From: Candidatus Zixiibacteriota bacterium
GTDB taxonomy: Bacteria > Zixibacteria > MSB-5A5 > WJJR01
NCBI GenBank assembly: GCA_014729565.1
Contig: WJJR01000065.1
Coordinates: forward strand, 1-5,613
Direction: 5' to 3'
Length of the DNA: 5,613 bases
The position numbers and the translations under genes were made by a program. Below are positions 1-5,613 of this stretch, piece by piece (the stretch's first letter is position 1; every line of letters starts with the position of its first letter). The notes below the pieces were generated by a model. The model did not search any database. It worked only from the letters and a program-made list of their open reading frames with translations, and was not told the DNA's origin.

Positions 1-605
1 ATCTGATTAAACGCGTATTCGCGGTTGCAATGAACCCAAAGGTGGAATGGCCGCTGATTGCCGAGCAGCCGACCACGACCGGCGACCTGTATTCGAAGGT
101 CGTCGTCATTCTCGTGGCGATCGGGCCGGTGTGCACGGCCATCAATTCCGCCGTTTTCGGCCATAGCATACCGTTTACCGATGTTACGGTACGCCCGTCG
201 ATGGGCGCCATCATGGGATCAATGATCATCTCGTACGTGCTGACGCTCATCGGTGTGTTCGTGATGGCGTTTATCATCCAGAAACTGGCGCCGACATTCC
301 AGTCGGTGCCGGACTTCACCCAGGCGCTGAAGCTGGTCACCTGGTCGTATGCTCCGGTGTGGGTAGCCGGGGTGCTCAACCTGGTCCCGTTCCTTGGCGC
401 CCTGACCTTGATTGTGGGACTCTACGGCATCTACCTCGCCTATGTCGGACTGCCCTTCGTGATGAAGACACCGAAGGAAAAGGCGGTGCCATATCTGATC
501 GTCGTGATTGTGGTCAGTATTATCGTGTGGATTGTGATCGGGACGATCTCGGCGGCGGTCGTCGGTGTGGGTGCATGGACGGCCAGCGGCGGCATGAGCG
601 GCTGA
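1..605 (+). CDS. Yip1-family multi-pass membrane protein, 5'-partial
   Basis: Integral membrane protein resembling the bacterial branch of the Yip1 family (Pfam Yip1 type); its biochemical role in bacteria is not established. The first ATG is at 30, but the frame is open to the window edge and reads LIKRVFAVA before MNPKVEWP. Family members usually begin with a short amphipathic stretch followed by a P-K-x-E-W-P motif, so ATG 30 is probably internal. The first two bases (at) would end a codon such as AAT, giving a start like M-N-L-I-K-R just outside the window. Counting from ATG 30, hydrophobic segments lie near residues 23-42, 58-83, 105-120, 121-145 and 153-183, about five membrane spans. 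WSYAPVW (105-111) and the Y-G-I-Y-L-A-Y-V-G-L stretch, followed by a K-x-P-K-E-K-A loop, are typical of the family. It ends at TGA 603-605 and converges on the VIT-VWA gene. Family is fairly sure; function is unknown. Confidence 0.85.
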   Translation, partial: LIKRVFAVAMNPKVEWPLIAEQPTTTGDLYSKVVVILVAIGPVCTAINSAVFGHSIPFTDVTVRPSMGAIMGSMIISYVLTLIGVFVMAFIIQKLAPTFQSVPDFTQALKLVTWSYAPVWVAGVLNLVPFLGALTLIVGLYGIYLAYVGLPFVMKTPKEKAVPYLIVVIVVSIIVWIVIGTISAAVVGVGAWTASGGMSG

Positions 606-660
606 TTCAATCCGATCCAACCGACGTCAACATCTGAGTGCCGTCACGTGCCCTCGCGTG

Positions 661-685
661 GCGGCCGTTCAGTGGCCGCTTCGTT
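661..685 (+). terminator. Possible weak terminator hairpin after the Yip1 gene
   Basis: GCGGCC (661-666) and GGCCGC (674-679) form a perfect 6-bp stem with a 7-base loop, 55 bases after the Yip1 stop. It is followed by a short, interrupted T-rich stretch (TTCGTT) rather than a clean T tract. An alternative small hairpin (CTTCG 679-683 with CGAAG 686-690) overlaps its end. Position after the gene supports a termination role; the missing U tract weakens it. Confidence 0.3.
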
Positions 686-739
686 CGAAGCCTTGTCACA
701 GAAATGTCACGACAATTCGGCTACGCCCCTGATGGAGGA

Positions 740-769
740 AGCCCCGGGCGCTCACGGGCACCCGGGGCT
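740..769. terminator. GC-rich hairpin between convergent genes
   Basis: AGCCCCGGG (740-748) and CCCGGGGCT (761-769) are perfect 9-base inverted arms around a 12-base loop. The hairpin lies in the gap between the convergent Yip1 (+) and VIT-VWA (-) genes. Read on the - strand it is followed by TCCTCC, a weak pyrimidine run; on the + strand no T tract follows. A bidirectional terminator or mRNA 3'-end stabiliser is the simplest reading, inferred from stem strength and position. Confidence 0.45.
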
Positions 770-779
770 CTGCGCATCT

Positions 780-807
780 GCGGGACAAGGAGGTGGAATT
801 GTCCCGC
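780..807. terminator. Hairpin just downstream of the VIT-VWA stop, SD-like loop
   Basis: GCGGGACAA (780-788) and TTGTCCCGC (799-807) are perfect 9-base arms around a 10-base loop (789-798). It starts 17 bases beyond the VIT-VWA stop codon on the - strand, a usual place for a terminator, but no U tract follows in that direction. On the + strand it is followed by the weak GTCTTGCTCT. The + strand left arm and loop also spell a near-perfect Shine-Dalgarno sequence (AAGGAGGTGG, 787-796), described under findings. Terminator or 3'-end structure is the best guess. Confidence 0.4.
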
Positions 808-824
808 GTCTTGCTCTCACCCGA

Positions 825-3023
825 TTATAACAGAGGGTCCCAATCCTTGTTCCAGAATTCCGAACCAGAATCGTCGATTATGATCAAAACGTCCCGCCAA
901 ACGAACTTCAACGGCTGTCCCACGGCCAGGACTTTAGCCAGTTCTGAAATACCGGCCAGCCGGAAGTAGCCTTCAGAATAGGGCTTAACATGGATGGTGT
1001 CGGAGACTGGGGTTTTCCCGGACACCAGATCCCAATCAGTCCAGTAACCGTCTGTCTTGCTGAACTGCCGGCCACTGGCACTCCTGATGATCCCTTCGGC
1101 GTCTTCCCCTCCGGCTCGCTCGCGCATCGGCGGAAAATCCCGCAGGGCCGACACATTGGGAGCGCTTTTGGCCTCACTGGCCCGGATGGCCGGTTCGGCG
1201 CGCCCGCCGCGCATGTCATAGTGTTCCAGCCCGCCTGTCGCCCCGGCCTGGGAACGGAAGAGCTGCGACACGCGCACCTCCTCCGGCGCCGCGAGAAAAG
1301 CGGTGTACGGCGTCATGATGCCGTACTTCTTCGACAGGCGGACGACCTCGGTTTTCAACTCTTCGTTTTCACCATGCCGCCGCATCTCTTCCATCAGGTA
1401 ACCAATCCGCCGACCGGCCCAGAGTTTGGGAATGAATTCGTAGCGTCCGCGTGTCGGCTCAAACTCCGGGTTGAAGGAGTGGTTGACCTGCGTGCCGGCA
1501 CGGCTGCCGAGCAGCTTGGCCGAGACCGGTCCGCCCCCCTCGAACCGGCCCAGCACCATGATTTCAGTTCCGGCGAACACATCGGGCAGTTCGCCGGGGT
1601 ACAGATCATAAATCCGAACGTCGCCATTGATTTCCAGACGGCAGTCGGAGAGCACCGGGCGGCTGATACGACGGAAGAAGTTCGACACCGTGACCTCGAC
1701 GTCCTCACCGGGCTCGACATAAGAGGCCAGGCCCCGCCCTTCCTCTGCAAGATCGTTGAGCAGCCCGGCATTGAGGTCATGTCCGACCCCGAAGGTGAAG
1801 ATGCGGGCGCTGCTGGTATTGTTCGACGATGCCCGGTCGCGAATCTCCGCCGGATCGGTGACGCCAACCGTCGGTTTCCCGTCGGTCAGGAACACCAGGT
1901 ACTTCGGACGCTCATTCGTTTCGAACATGGCCATCGCATCGAGCATCGCCCCGTCGAGATTGGTACCGCCATCGGCATCGATACCACTGATGAAGTCTCG
2001 TGCCGCAGTGATGTTCTGGTCGGTACCCGGTAGCAATTCCCGCGCGTGACCGCTGATGCGATCATTGAACATCAACAATCCAAATCGGTCTGCGGCATTG
2101 AGCCGTCCCAGGCAGAACTGCAATGCAGCGCGTGCCTGTTCGATCTTCTCCCCTTGCATACTTCCGGAACGGTCAAAACAGAACACGACATCTTTCGGTA
2201 GCACATCGGCCGCCGGATCGTCCCCGGGAGAGATTATTCCCATGAAGAACTGGTTACCGTCATCGTCGACTGTCGTCAGAAACTGCGCGGAGAGATCACG
2301 GGTGTCGTAAGTGCACAACACATGCAAGTCGTCCTGCATCGGCCGCCAGTCGGGAGGCACGGTGATGGTCGCACGATACGTACCGTCGCGCTGCACGTCG
2401 ATATCGTGTGTTGGTGATGTCACTGACTTGAGCGCTTGTTTGGTCTCAATGGTGATGTTGAGATCGACAGTACTGTTCTCCGACCACCGCTCAATCGCGA
2501 AAGGGAATGCGAAATCAGTCGTTCCGAAATCGGCGACCAACGGATGCGTGTAGTACAGCCGAATCGTGGCGTCGCTATTGGGATTGATCGGAAAGATGCG
2601 CGCGCGCACAAGCTGCCGGTCGACATACTCGAGCAGCGCCGGATCTTGTGTTCGCCGGACAATCGATTCGTAGGTGCGCCGCGCTTCGTCGACATCGAGC
2701 AATTCGGCATCGATTTCTTCGCCGTCGACTTCGAGGGAGAACTTGTCGACCGCCGCTTCGGGGGGCAGTGGAAAGAGATACGTTCCCTCGAGCACGAAGC
2801 GCGAGCTGTTGTGATAGGTGAAGGTAACCGTCACCTCGGCGGCGCGGTCGGTGAGGGTGGCGTCGACCACCTCACGCGACAACGTCAGCGCCGGGGAATT
2901 GTCGGGCTGGTCGGGCTTGGGTGTGACGATGATCAGCGCATGGGCGGTCGTCGCCGCCAGGGTGCAAATCACCGTGAACCCAAGCGTCCACCAGAACCCG
3001 CGGTGGGTGCGCTGAGGCTGCAT
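825..3023 (-). CDS. Secreted VIT domain + von Willebrand factor A domain protein
   Basis: A 732-residue exported protein, probably a metal-dependent adhesion or protein-binding factor in the periplasm or outside the cell; the ligand is unknown. Residues 1-29 look like a Sec signal peptide: basic start, hydrophobic core at about 10-24, and AHA at 27-29 as likely cleavage site. A VIT domain (as in inter-alpha-trypsin inhibitor heavy chains) spans about 42-165, with the typical E-G-T-Y-x-F-P-L-P segment at 79-87 and a D-E-A-R-R-x-Y stretch at 112-118. A VWA domain follows at about 276-450 with a complete MIDAS: DRSGS (D284, S286, S288), T354 and D381. The family's L-S-K-K-Y-G-I-x-T-P-Y-T-x-F-L signature is at 563-577. 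A Gly/Ala/Arg-rich linker (about 585-645) leads to a conserved-looking end domain (650-716). No C-terminal anchor or LPXTG is seen. The ATG has a strong Shine-Dalgarno site. It stands alone between terminators. Domains sure, function open. Confidence 0.92.
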   Translation of the reverse strand: MQPQRTHRGFWWTLGFTVICTLAATTAHALIIVTPKPDQPDNSPALTLSREVVDATLTDRAAEVTVTFTYHNSSRFVLEGTYLFPLPPEAAVDKFSLEVDGEEIDAELLDVDEARRTYESIVRRTQDPALLEYVDRQLVRARIFPINPNSDATIRLYYTHPLVADFGTTDFAFPFAIERWSENSTVDLNITIETKQALKSVTSPTHDIDVQRDGTYRATITVPPDWRPMQDDLHVLCTYDTRDLSAQFLTTVDDDGNQFFMGIISPGDDPAADVLPKDVVFCFDRSGSMQGEKIEQARAALQFCLGRLNAADRFGLLMFNDRISGHARELLPGTDQNITAARDFISGIDADGGTNLDGAMLDAMAMFETNERPKYLVFLTDGKPTVGVTDPAEIRDRASSNNTSSARIFTFGVGHDLNAGLLNDLAEEGRGLASYVEPGEDVEVTVSNFFRRISRPVLSDCRLEINGDVRIYDLYPGELPDVFAGTEIMVLGRFEGGGPVSAKLLGSRAGTQVNHSFNPEFEPTRGRYEFIPKLWAGRRIGYLMEEMRRHGENEELKTEVVRLSKKYGIMTPYTAFLAAPEEVRVSQLFRSQAGATGGLEHYDMRGGRAEPAIRASEAKSAPNVSALRDFPPMRERAGGEDAEGIIRSASGRQFSKTDGYWTDWDLVSGKTPVSDTIHVKPYSEGYFRLAGISELAKVLAVGQPLKFVWRDVLIIIDDSGSEFWNKDWDPLL

Positions 3024-3027
3024 AGCC

Positions 3028-3035
3028 CCTCCTTT
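3028..3035 (-). promoter_or_regulatory. Shine-Dalgarno site of the VIT-VWA gene
   Basis: On the - strand AAAGGAGG (3035 down to 3028) is followed by four bases and then ATG at 3023-3021. This near-consensus site supports that ATG, which also places the signal peptide at the very N-terminus. A small hairpin (CGGTTC 3041-3046 with GAACCG 3053-3058) sits just upstream in the leader. Confidence 0.8.
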
Positions 3036-3083
3036 GTCTCCGGTTCGCTCAGGAACCGTACTCCGGCGTGTTCATCTAGTTTA

Positions 3084-3095
3084 CCCGGCGCCGGG
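3084..3095. repeat. 12-bp perfect palindrome in the VIT-VWA upstream region
   Basis: CCCGGCGCCGGG reads the same on both strands and lies about 60 bases upstream of the VIT-VWA start codon. With no loop it is better suited to binding a dimeric protein on DNA than to folding as RNA. A role as operator is only a guess; GC-rich palindromes of this size also occur by chance. Confidence 0.3.
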
Positions 3096-3108
3096 GCAAG
3101 TATTCCGA

Positions 3109-3138
3109 ATTTTTGAGTGCAGGGTGGGTGGTTCTCAA
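3109..3138 (-). promoter_or_regulatory. Candidate promoter for the VIT-VWA gene
   Basis: On the - strand TTGAGA (3138-3133, five of six matches to the -35 consensus) is followed after 18 bases by AAAAAT (3114-3109, four of six matches to the -10 consensus). A start near 3102 would give a leader of about 80 bases. The -35 lies inside the long imperfect hairpin at 3123-3175. Some promoter is expected here because a strong terminator separates this gene from S1, but this assignment is tentative. Confidence 0.25.
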
Positions 3139-3175
3139 CGGCGCTCGATAGAGCGGCGGTGAGGTCCACCCCACC
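3123..3175. repeat. Long imperfect inverted repeat (hairpin) with GATA loop
   Basis: The arms 3123-3146 and 3151-3175 pair around a GATA loop (3147-3150). Reading outward, CGCTC pairs with GAGCG, then CG with CG, CTCA with TGAG, GGGTGG with CCACCC, and GGT with ACC. This is interrupted by three mismatched positions, one G-T wobble and one bulged C at 3172. About 20 base pairs form in 53 bases. It lies 8 bases beyond the S1 terminator and ahead of the VIT-VWA gene. It is too imperfect and has no T tract for an ordinary terminator; it may be a mobile repeat relic, a leader structure or a processing site. Confidence 0.5.
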
Positions 3176-3182
3176 AAAGGAC

Positions 3183-3215
3183 AAAAAAACGGCCCGTACG
3201 TCGCACGGGCCGTTT
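3183..3215 (-). terminator. Intrinsic terminator of the S1 gene
   Basis: On the - strand a perfect 11-bp stem, AAACGGCCCGT (3215-3205) with ACGGGCCGTTT (3197-3187), encloses a 7-base loop and runs straight into a T tract (seven T, 3189-3183). It begins about 20 bases after the S1 stop codon. Stem, loop and U tract are all classical. It should stop S1 transcripts before they reach the VIT-VWA gene. Confidence 0.93.
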
Positions 3216-3235
3216 GACTTCCAATGAGATAAGAA

Positions 3236-5392
3236 CTACGACGCCGACTTGGTGTCGTCCTCTTCGTCGGGTTTTTCTTCCTCCGGAGTTGCTGGAGCTT
3301 CTTCAGAAGGACTCGGTGGTTCAGTGGACGGAGTGGACGGAGTGGACGGAGCGGACTCAGTCGACTCAGTGGGCAGTGCTTCGGCCTTGGGTTCTTCTTC
3401 GGCTTTGGCCTCTTCCTTGGCTTCAGCCTTGGCTTTTTCCTTTTCCTCCGCCTTGGCTTCTTCTCTTTCCTCGGCCTTGGCTTCAGCGGCATCGGCCAGC
3501 GCCTCGCCCATTTGTGTTGTCGTAGTTTCGTGTTGGGCGATGAACTCGTCCAGTTCGGCCTTGTCTTTGTCGCGGTAGAACGCATCGACCGACAACACAA
3601 TGCGCCGATTTGATGGATCGAATTCAATCACGCGCATTTTCAGAGTCTCGCCGGTCTTGAACGCGTCTTCCGGCTTTTCCAGATCGGGTTTGCCGAGCTG
3701 GTTGACCGGAACGAACCCTTCGACTTCACCGTCCAATTCGACCACGACACCGCGGTCGAGCATCCGCACAATCGGTCCCTCTTTTTCGTTGCCGACACGG
3801 AACTGCTCGTGATAGTTCGGCCAGGGATCGTCGAACACCTGCTTGTGACCGAGCGAGATCTTGCGGTTTTCGGCGTCAACGTGCATCACGATGACAGGGA
3901 TGACATCCCCCTTCTTCATGATTTCCGACGGATGCTGCACACGGCGTGTCCAGCTCATGTCGGAAATGTGCACGAGCCCGTCGATGCCCTCTTCGAGTTC
4001 GACAAACGCGCCGAACGCGGTCAGGTTGCGCACCTTGCCTTCATGACGCGTGCCCACCGGATAGCGCTGTTCGACTGTCGACCACGGATCGGGTTCGAGC
4101 TGCTTGATACCGAGCGAAATCTTCTGATGCTCGGCGTCGACATTGAGCACCATCGCTTCAATCGTATCGCCGACCTGCATCAATTTTGACGGATGCTTGA
4201 TGTGTTGTGTCCATGACATCTCGGAGATGTGCACCAATCCCTCGACGCCCTTCTCCAGTTCGACGAAGGCGCCGTAATCAGTGATCGACACCACGCGTCC
4301 CGAGACGGTTGAGCCGACCGGGTACTTCTGCTCGACGTCTTCCCACGGGTATGGTGTGAGCTGTTTCAGGCCGAGTGAAATGCGTGTCGATTTCGGATCG
4401 TAGTCGAGGACTTTGACGTCGATCTCGTCGCCGACGTTGACCATTTCCGATGGGTGACGGATCCGTCCCCACGACATGTCGGTGATGTGCAACAGGCCGT
4501 CGACACCGCCGAGATCGATAAACACGCCGAAATCGGTGATGTTCTTGACAATGCCGGTGCGCACCTGATCGACGGCAATCTCCTGCAGGAGATCGGCACG
4601 CATCGATTCGCGCTCTTCTTCGAGCACGGCGCGGCGCGACACGACGATGTTGCGGCGTGATTTGTTCAGTTTGATGATCTTCATCGGGTACACTTCACCG
4701 ATGAGGCTTTCGAAGTCGGGCACCTGGCGCAACGCAACTTGCGATCCGGGCAGGAAGGCCTCGACGCCGAACAGATCGACCACCAGGCCGCCCTTGATGC
4801 GGCGCATGAGCCGTCCGTCGACGGTCGCGCCCTGCTCGTAGGCTTCGCGGATACGATCCCAGACGCGCATGAAGTCGGCCTTCTGTTTCGACAGAATGAG
4901 CTGGCCGTTCTGGTCTTCCATCGCGTCGAGGAAGACTTCGACATCGTCGCCGACGGAGATGTTCAACGGTTCGCTGAACTCGGAGATCGGGATGACGCCT
5001 TCGGATTTGAAGCCGACGTCGACAATCACCTCGTCGCGGCCGACCCCCATCACCTTACCTTTGACGACTTCGCCCTCGCGGATGTCGCCGATCGTCTCGT
5101 CGTACATCCCGAGCATTTCCTCGTACTCGGACGATGAGTATTCTTCGTCGTCGAGATCGGGGGCAAAGATTTCGTCGGTGACCGGTGCCGGTGCTTCGGT
5201 GGTGAGTGCATCCGGGCGCTCAGCGCGCTTCGTCGCCTTGGTCTTACGCGTTTCGGCAGTCTGCTTCAGACCCTCGGTTTTCACCTCGCCGGTTTTTTTG
5301 CGCTTGGCCTTGGTCGTTTCGGTGCTTTTGGCCGCGGATTTCTTGGTCTTGCTGCCGCCTCTTTTGGTGGCGGGTTTCTTGGTTGTTGCCAC
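3236..5392 (-). CDS. rpsA: Ribosomal protein S1, six S1 domains, extended tails
   Basis: Ribosomal protein S1 of the 30S subunit, which binds mRNA and helps unfold and load it for translation initiation. At 718 residues it is longer than the ~557 of E. coli. Six S1/OB-fold repeats lie at about 105-170, 187-254, 275-342, 360-428, 447-515 and 533-602. Domains 3-5 carry the strong G-x-F-V-x-L, G-L-x-H-I-x-[DE]-M-S-W and R/K-I-S-L-G motifs; domains 1, 2 and 6 are more divergent, as usual for full-length S1. The extra length is in the tails. Residues 1-60 are Lys/Thr/Ala-rich (21 of 60 Lys or Arg), followed by an acidic Tyr/Glu segment (73-104). After about 620 comes an Ala/Glu/Lys helix-like stretch (630-671), then a Ser/Thr/Pro/Glu tail. 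Translation starts at GTG 5392-5390, supported by GGAGGT 8 bases upstream. It has its own terminator and probably its own promoter; a structured leader suggests translational control. Confidence 0.95.
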   Translation of the reverse strand: MATTKKPATKRGGSKTKKSAAKSTETTKAKRKKTGEVKTEGLKQTAETRKTKATKRAERPDALTTEAPAPVTDEIFAPDLDDEEYSSSEYEEMLGMYDETIGDIREGEVVKGKVMGVGRDEVIVDVGFKSEGVIPISEFSEPLNISVGDDVEVFLDAMEDQNGQLILSKQKADFMRVWDRIREAYEQGATVDGRLMRRIKGGLVVDLFGVEAFLPGSQVALRQVPDFESLIGEVYPMKIIKLNKSRRNIVVSRRAVLEEERESMRADLLQEIAVDQVRTGIVKNITDFGVFIDLGGVDGLLHITDMSWGRIRHPSEMVNVGDEIDVKVLDYDPKSTRISLGLKQLTPYPWEDVEQKYPVGSTVSGRVVSITDYGAFVELEKGVEGLVHISEMSWTQHIKHPSKLMQVGDTIEAMVLNVDAEHQKISLGIKQLEPDPWSTVEQRYPVGTRHEGKVRNLTAFGAFVELEEGIDGLVHISDMSWTRRVQHPSEIMKKGDVIPVIVMHVDAENRKISLGHKQVFDDPWPNYHEQFRVGNEKEGPIVRMLDRGVVVELDGEVEGFVPVNQLGKPDLEKPEDAFKTGETLKMRVIEFDPSNRRIVLSVDAFYRDKDKAELDEFIAQHETTTTQMGEALADAAEAKAEEREEAKAEEKEKAKAEAKEEAKAEEEPKAEALPTESTESAPSTPSTPSTEPPSPSEEAPATPEEEKPDEEDDTKSAS
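3323..3358. repeat. 9-bp tandem repeat inside the S1 C-terminal tail
   Basis: AGTGGACGG occurs in three perfect consecutive copies (3323-3331, 3332-3340, 3341-3349) followed by a degenerate fourth (3350-3358). In the S1 gene it encodes the S-T-P triplet repeat near residues 679-690. The 9-base period keeps the reading frame, so copy number could change by slippage without breaking the protein. Confidence 0.85.
3380..3487. repeat. Degenerate Ala/Glu/Lys-coding repeat in the S1 tail
   Basis: This stretch encodes S1 residues 636-671, built from repeated E-A-K-A-E-E-like units. The + strand shows recurring CCTTGGCTTC blocks with small variations. The composition predicts a charged single helix or coiled coil. 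It separates the sixth S1 domain from the Ser/Thr/Pro tail. Confidence 0.7.
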
Positions 5393-5400
5393 TGGGTGAT

Positions 5401-5406
5401 ACCTCC
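5401..5406 (-). promoter_or_regulatory. Shine-Dalgarno site that fixes the GTG start of S1
   Basis: GGAGGT on the - strand (5406-5401) lies 8 bases before GTG at 5392-5390. This spacing is optimal, and no ATG near the start of the S1 frame competes. It supports the unusual GTG initiation codon and the full Lys-rich N-terminal extension. Confidence 0.85.
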
Positions 5407-5420
5407 AAACAAATAGAATT

Positions 5421-5457
5421 CACGCCCTCCGGGCGTGTGTTGTCCGAAAACGGACAA
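5421..5457 (-). promoter_or_regulatory. Two tandem hairpins in the S1 mRNA leader
   Basis: In transcript order on the - strand, the first hairpin pairs TTGTCCG (5457-5451) with CGGACAA (5446-5440) around a TTTT loop. The second pairs CACGCCC (5437-5431) with GGGCGTG (5427-5421) around GGA. Both stems are perfect 7 bp and only two bases apart. They end 14 bases before the Shine-Dalgarno site. S1 is known to repress its own translation through a structured leader in enterobacteria, so an equivalent control is a reasonable inference; a stability or attenuation role is also possible. Confidence 0.6.
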
Positions 5458-5464
5458 GACTGGT

Positions 5465-5493
5465 AGTATCGGTACGTGTTGGACGAAGTGCAA
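5465..5493 (-). promoter_or_regulatory. Candidate sigma-70-type promoter of the S1 gene
   Basis: On the - strand TTGCAC (5493-5488) and GATACT (5470-5465) are separated by exactly 17 bases. They match the -35 consensus at three and the -10 consensus at four of six positions. A start around 5458 would place the first leader hairpin at the very 5' end of the mRNA and give a leader of about 65 bases. The spacing and fit to the leader are encouraging, but the match is modest and the organism's sigma consensus is unknown. Confidence 0.45.
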
Positions 5494-5613
5494 GTAGTGG
5501 TTTTGGATTCGGGCGAGCTGGTACGCGGAGGGACTACGTTCGCGAACGACAGGCGTCCATCGAAGAGAAATCTCAAGGCATTGATTTACAGAAACTTACG
5601 ACGTCTTTATGTC
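5494..5613. other. Right-edge region with no recognisable gene
   Basis: No supported gene is seen upstream of the S1 promoter. All three - strand frames meet a stop within about 40 bases of the edge, so any upstream co-directional gene ends at or beyond the edge. Two + strand frames stay open to the edge, but none has a start codon with a ribosome binding site or a recognisable motif. The region includes a 12-bp perfect palindrome, CGTTCGCGAACG (5537-5548), 44 bases upstream of the candidate -35, which could be an operator. Confidence 0.5.

Noticed and set aside
219..620. A 133-codon - strand open frame across the Yip1 gene.
   Set aside because: The translation is His/Asp/Arg-rich with no domain-like pattern, and it is antisense to a well-supported membrane protein.
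693..715. TTGTCACA-type direct repeat (TGTCAC at 694-699 and 705-710) with flanking TTGTC/GACAA, considered as an operator or promoter.
   Set aside because: No -10-like element lies at suitable spacing and no gene starts downstream on either strand.
638..883. Short + strand open frames (638-883 and 648-830) in the gap between convergent genes.
   Set aside because: They have no ribosome binding site, show Arg/Pro-rich random-looking composition, and run through the hairpins and into the VIT-VWA 3' end.
990..2033. A 347-codon open frame on the + strand.
   Set aside because: It lies wholly antisense to the VIT-VWA gene, whose domains and motifs are clear. It has no recognisable motif and is the usual mirror frame of GC-rich coding DNA.
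3076..3627. Lys/Arg/Pro-rich - strand frame and several + strand frames over the S1 tail.
   Set aside because: They are out-of-frame shadows of the low-complexity Ala/Glu/Lys and Ser/Thr/Pro coding sequence.
825..5392. S1 and VIT-VWA genes as one operon or functional system.
   Set aside because: They share a strand, but a strong intrinsic terminator at 3183-3215 and a 212-base gap separate them, and their roles (translation versus export) are unrelated.
5476..5613. Possible divergent + strand gene starting at GTG 5476 and open to the right edge (about 46 codons); a second + frame is also open to the edge.
   Set aside because: There is no Shine-Dalgarno site before any usable start codon and no recognisable motif. 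GGAGGG at 5527-5532 is not followed by ATG, GTG or TTG at proper spacing. An open run this short is expected by chance.

Overview
This 5.6 kb window holds three protein genes. They are the 3' part of a Yip1-family membrane protein gene (+ strand, left edge), a complete gene for a secreted VIT + von Willebrand A (VWA) domain protein (- strand), and a complete rpsA-like gene for a six-domain ribosomal protein S1 (- strand). The compact bacterial layout, Shine-Dalgarno sites and moderately high GC all fit a bacterium. The S1 protein has a long Lys/Thr/Ala-rich N-terminal extension, then an acidic Tyr/Glu segment just before its first S1 domain. Together with the VIT-VWA and Yip1 neighbours, this is reminiscent of uncultivated FCB-group or related Gram-negative lineages. 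That placement is inference from style and is weak.

Layout. Positions 1-605 encode the Yip1 protein, which enters from the left edge; its true start is probably a few bases outside the window. Positions 606-824 are a non-coding gap between convergent genes, with three GC-rich hairpins that could end transcription from both sides. Positions 825-3023 (-) encode the VIT-VWA protein. Positions 3024-3235 contain the VIT-VWA ribosome binding site, a long imperfect hairpin, and a textbook intrinsic terminator for the S1 gene. Positions 3236-5392 (-) encode S1 from a GTG start. Positions 5393-5613 are the S1 control region: a Shine-Dalgarno site, two tandem hairpins, a plausible sigma-70-like promoter and a palindrome upstream. 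No gene is recognisable in the last ~110 bases.

The three genes do not look like one pathway. S1 is core translation machinery, the VIT-VWA protein is probably an exported adhesion or scaffold factor, and the Yip1 protein is an integral membrane protein of unknown role. The strong terminator between S1 and VIT-VWA argues against one operon. I found no mobile element, CRISPR array, tRNA or rRNA, and no convincing new multi-gene system. The points most worth a second look are the structured S1 leader, the long intergenic hairpin at 3123-3175, and the low-complexity tails of S1, including a 9-bp tandem repeat.
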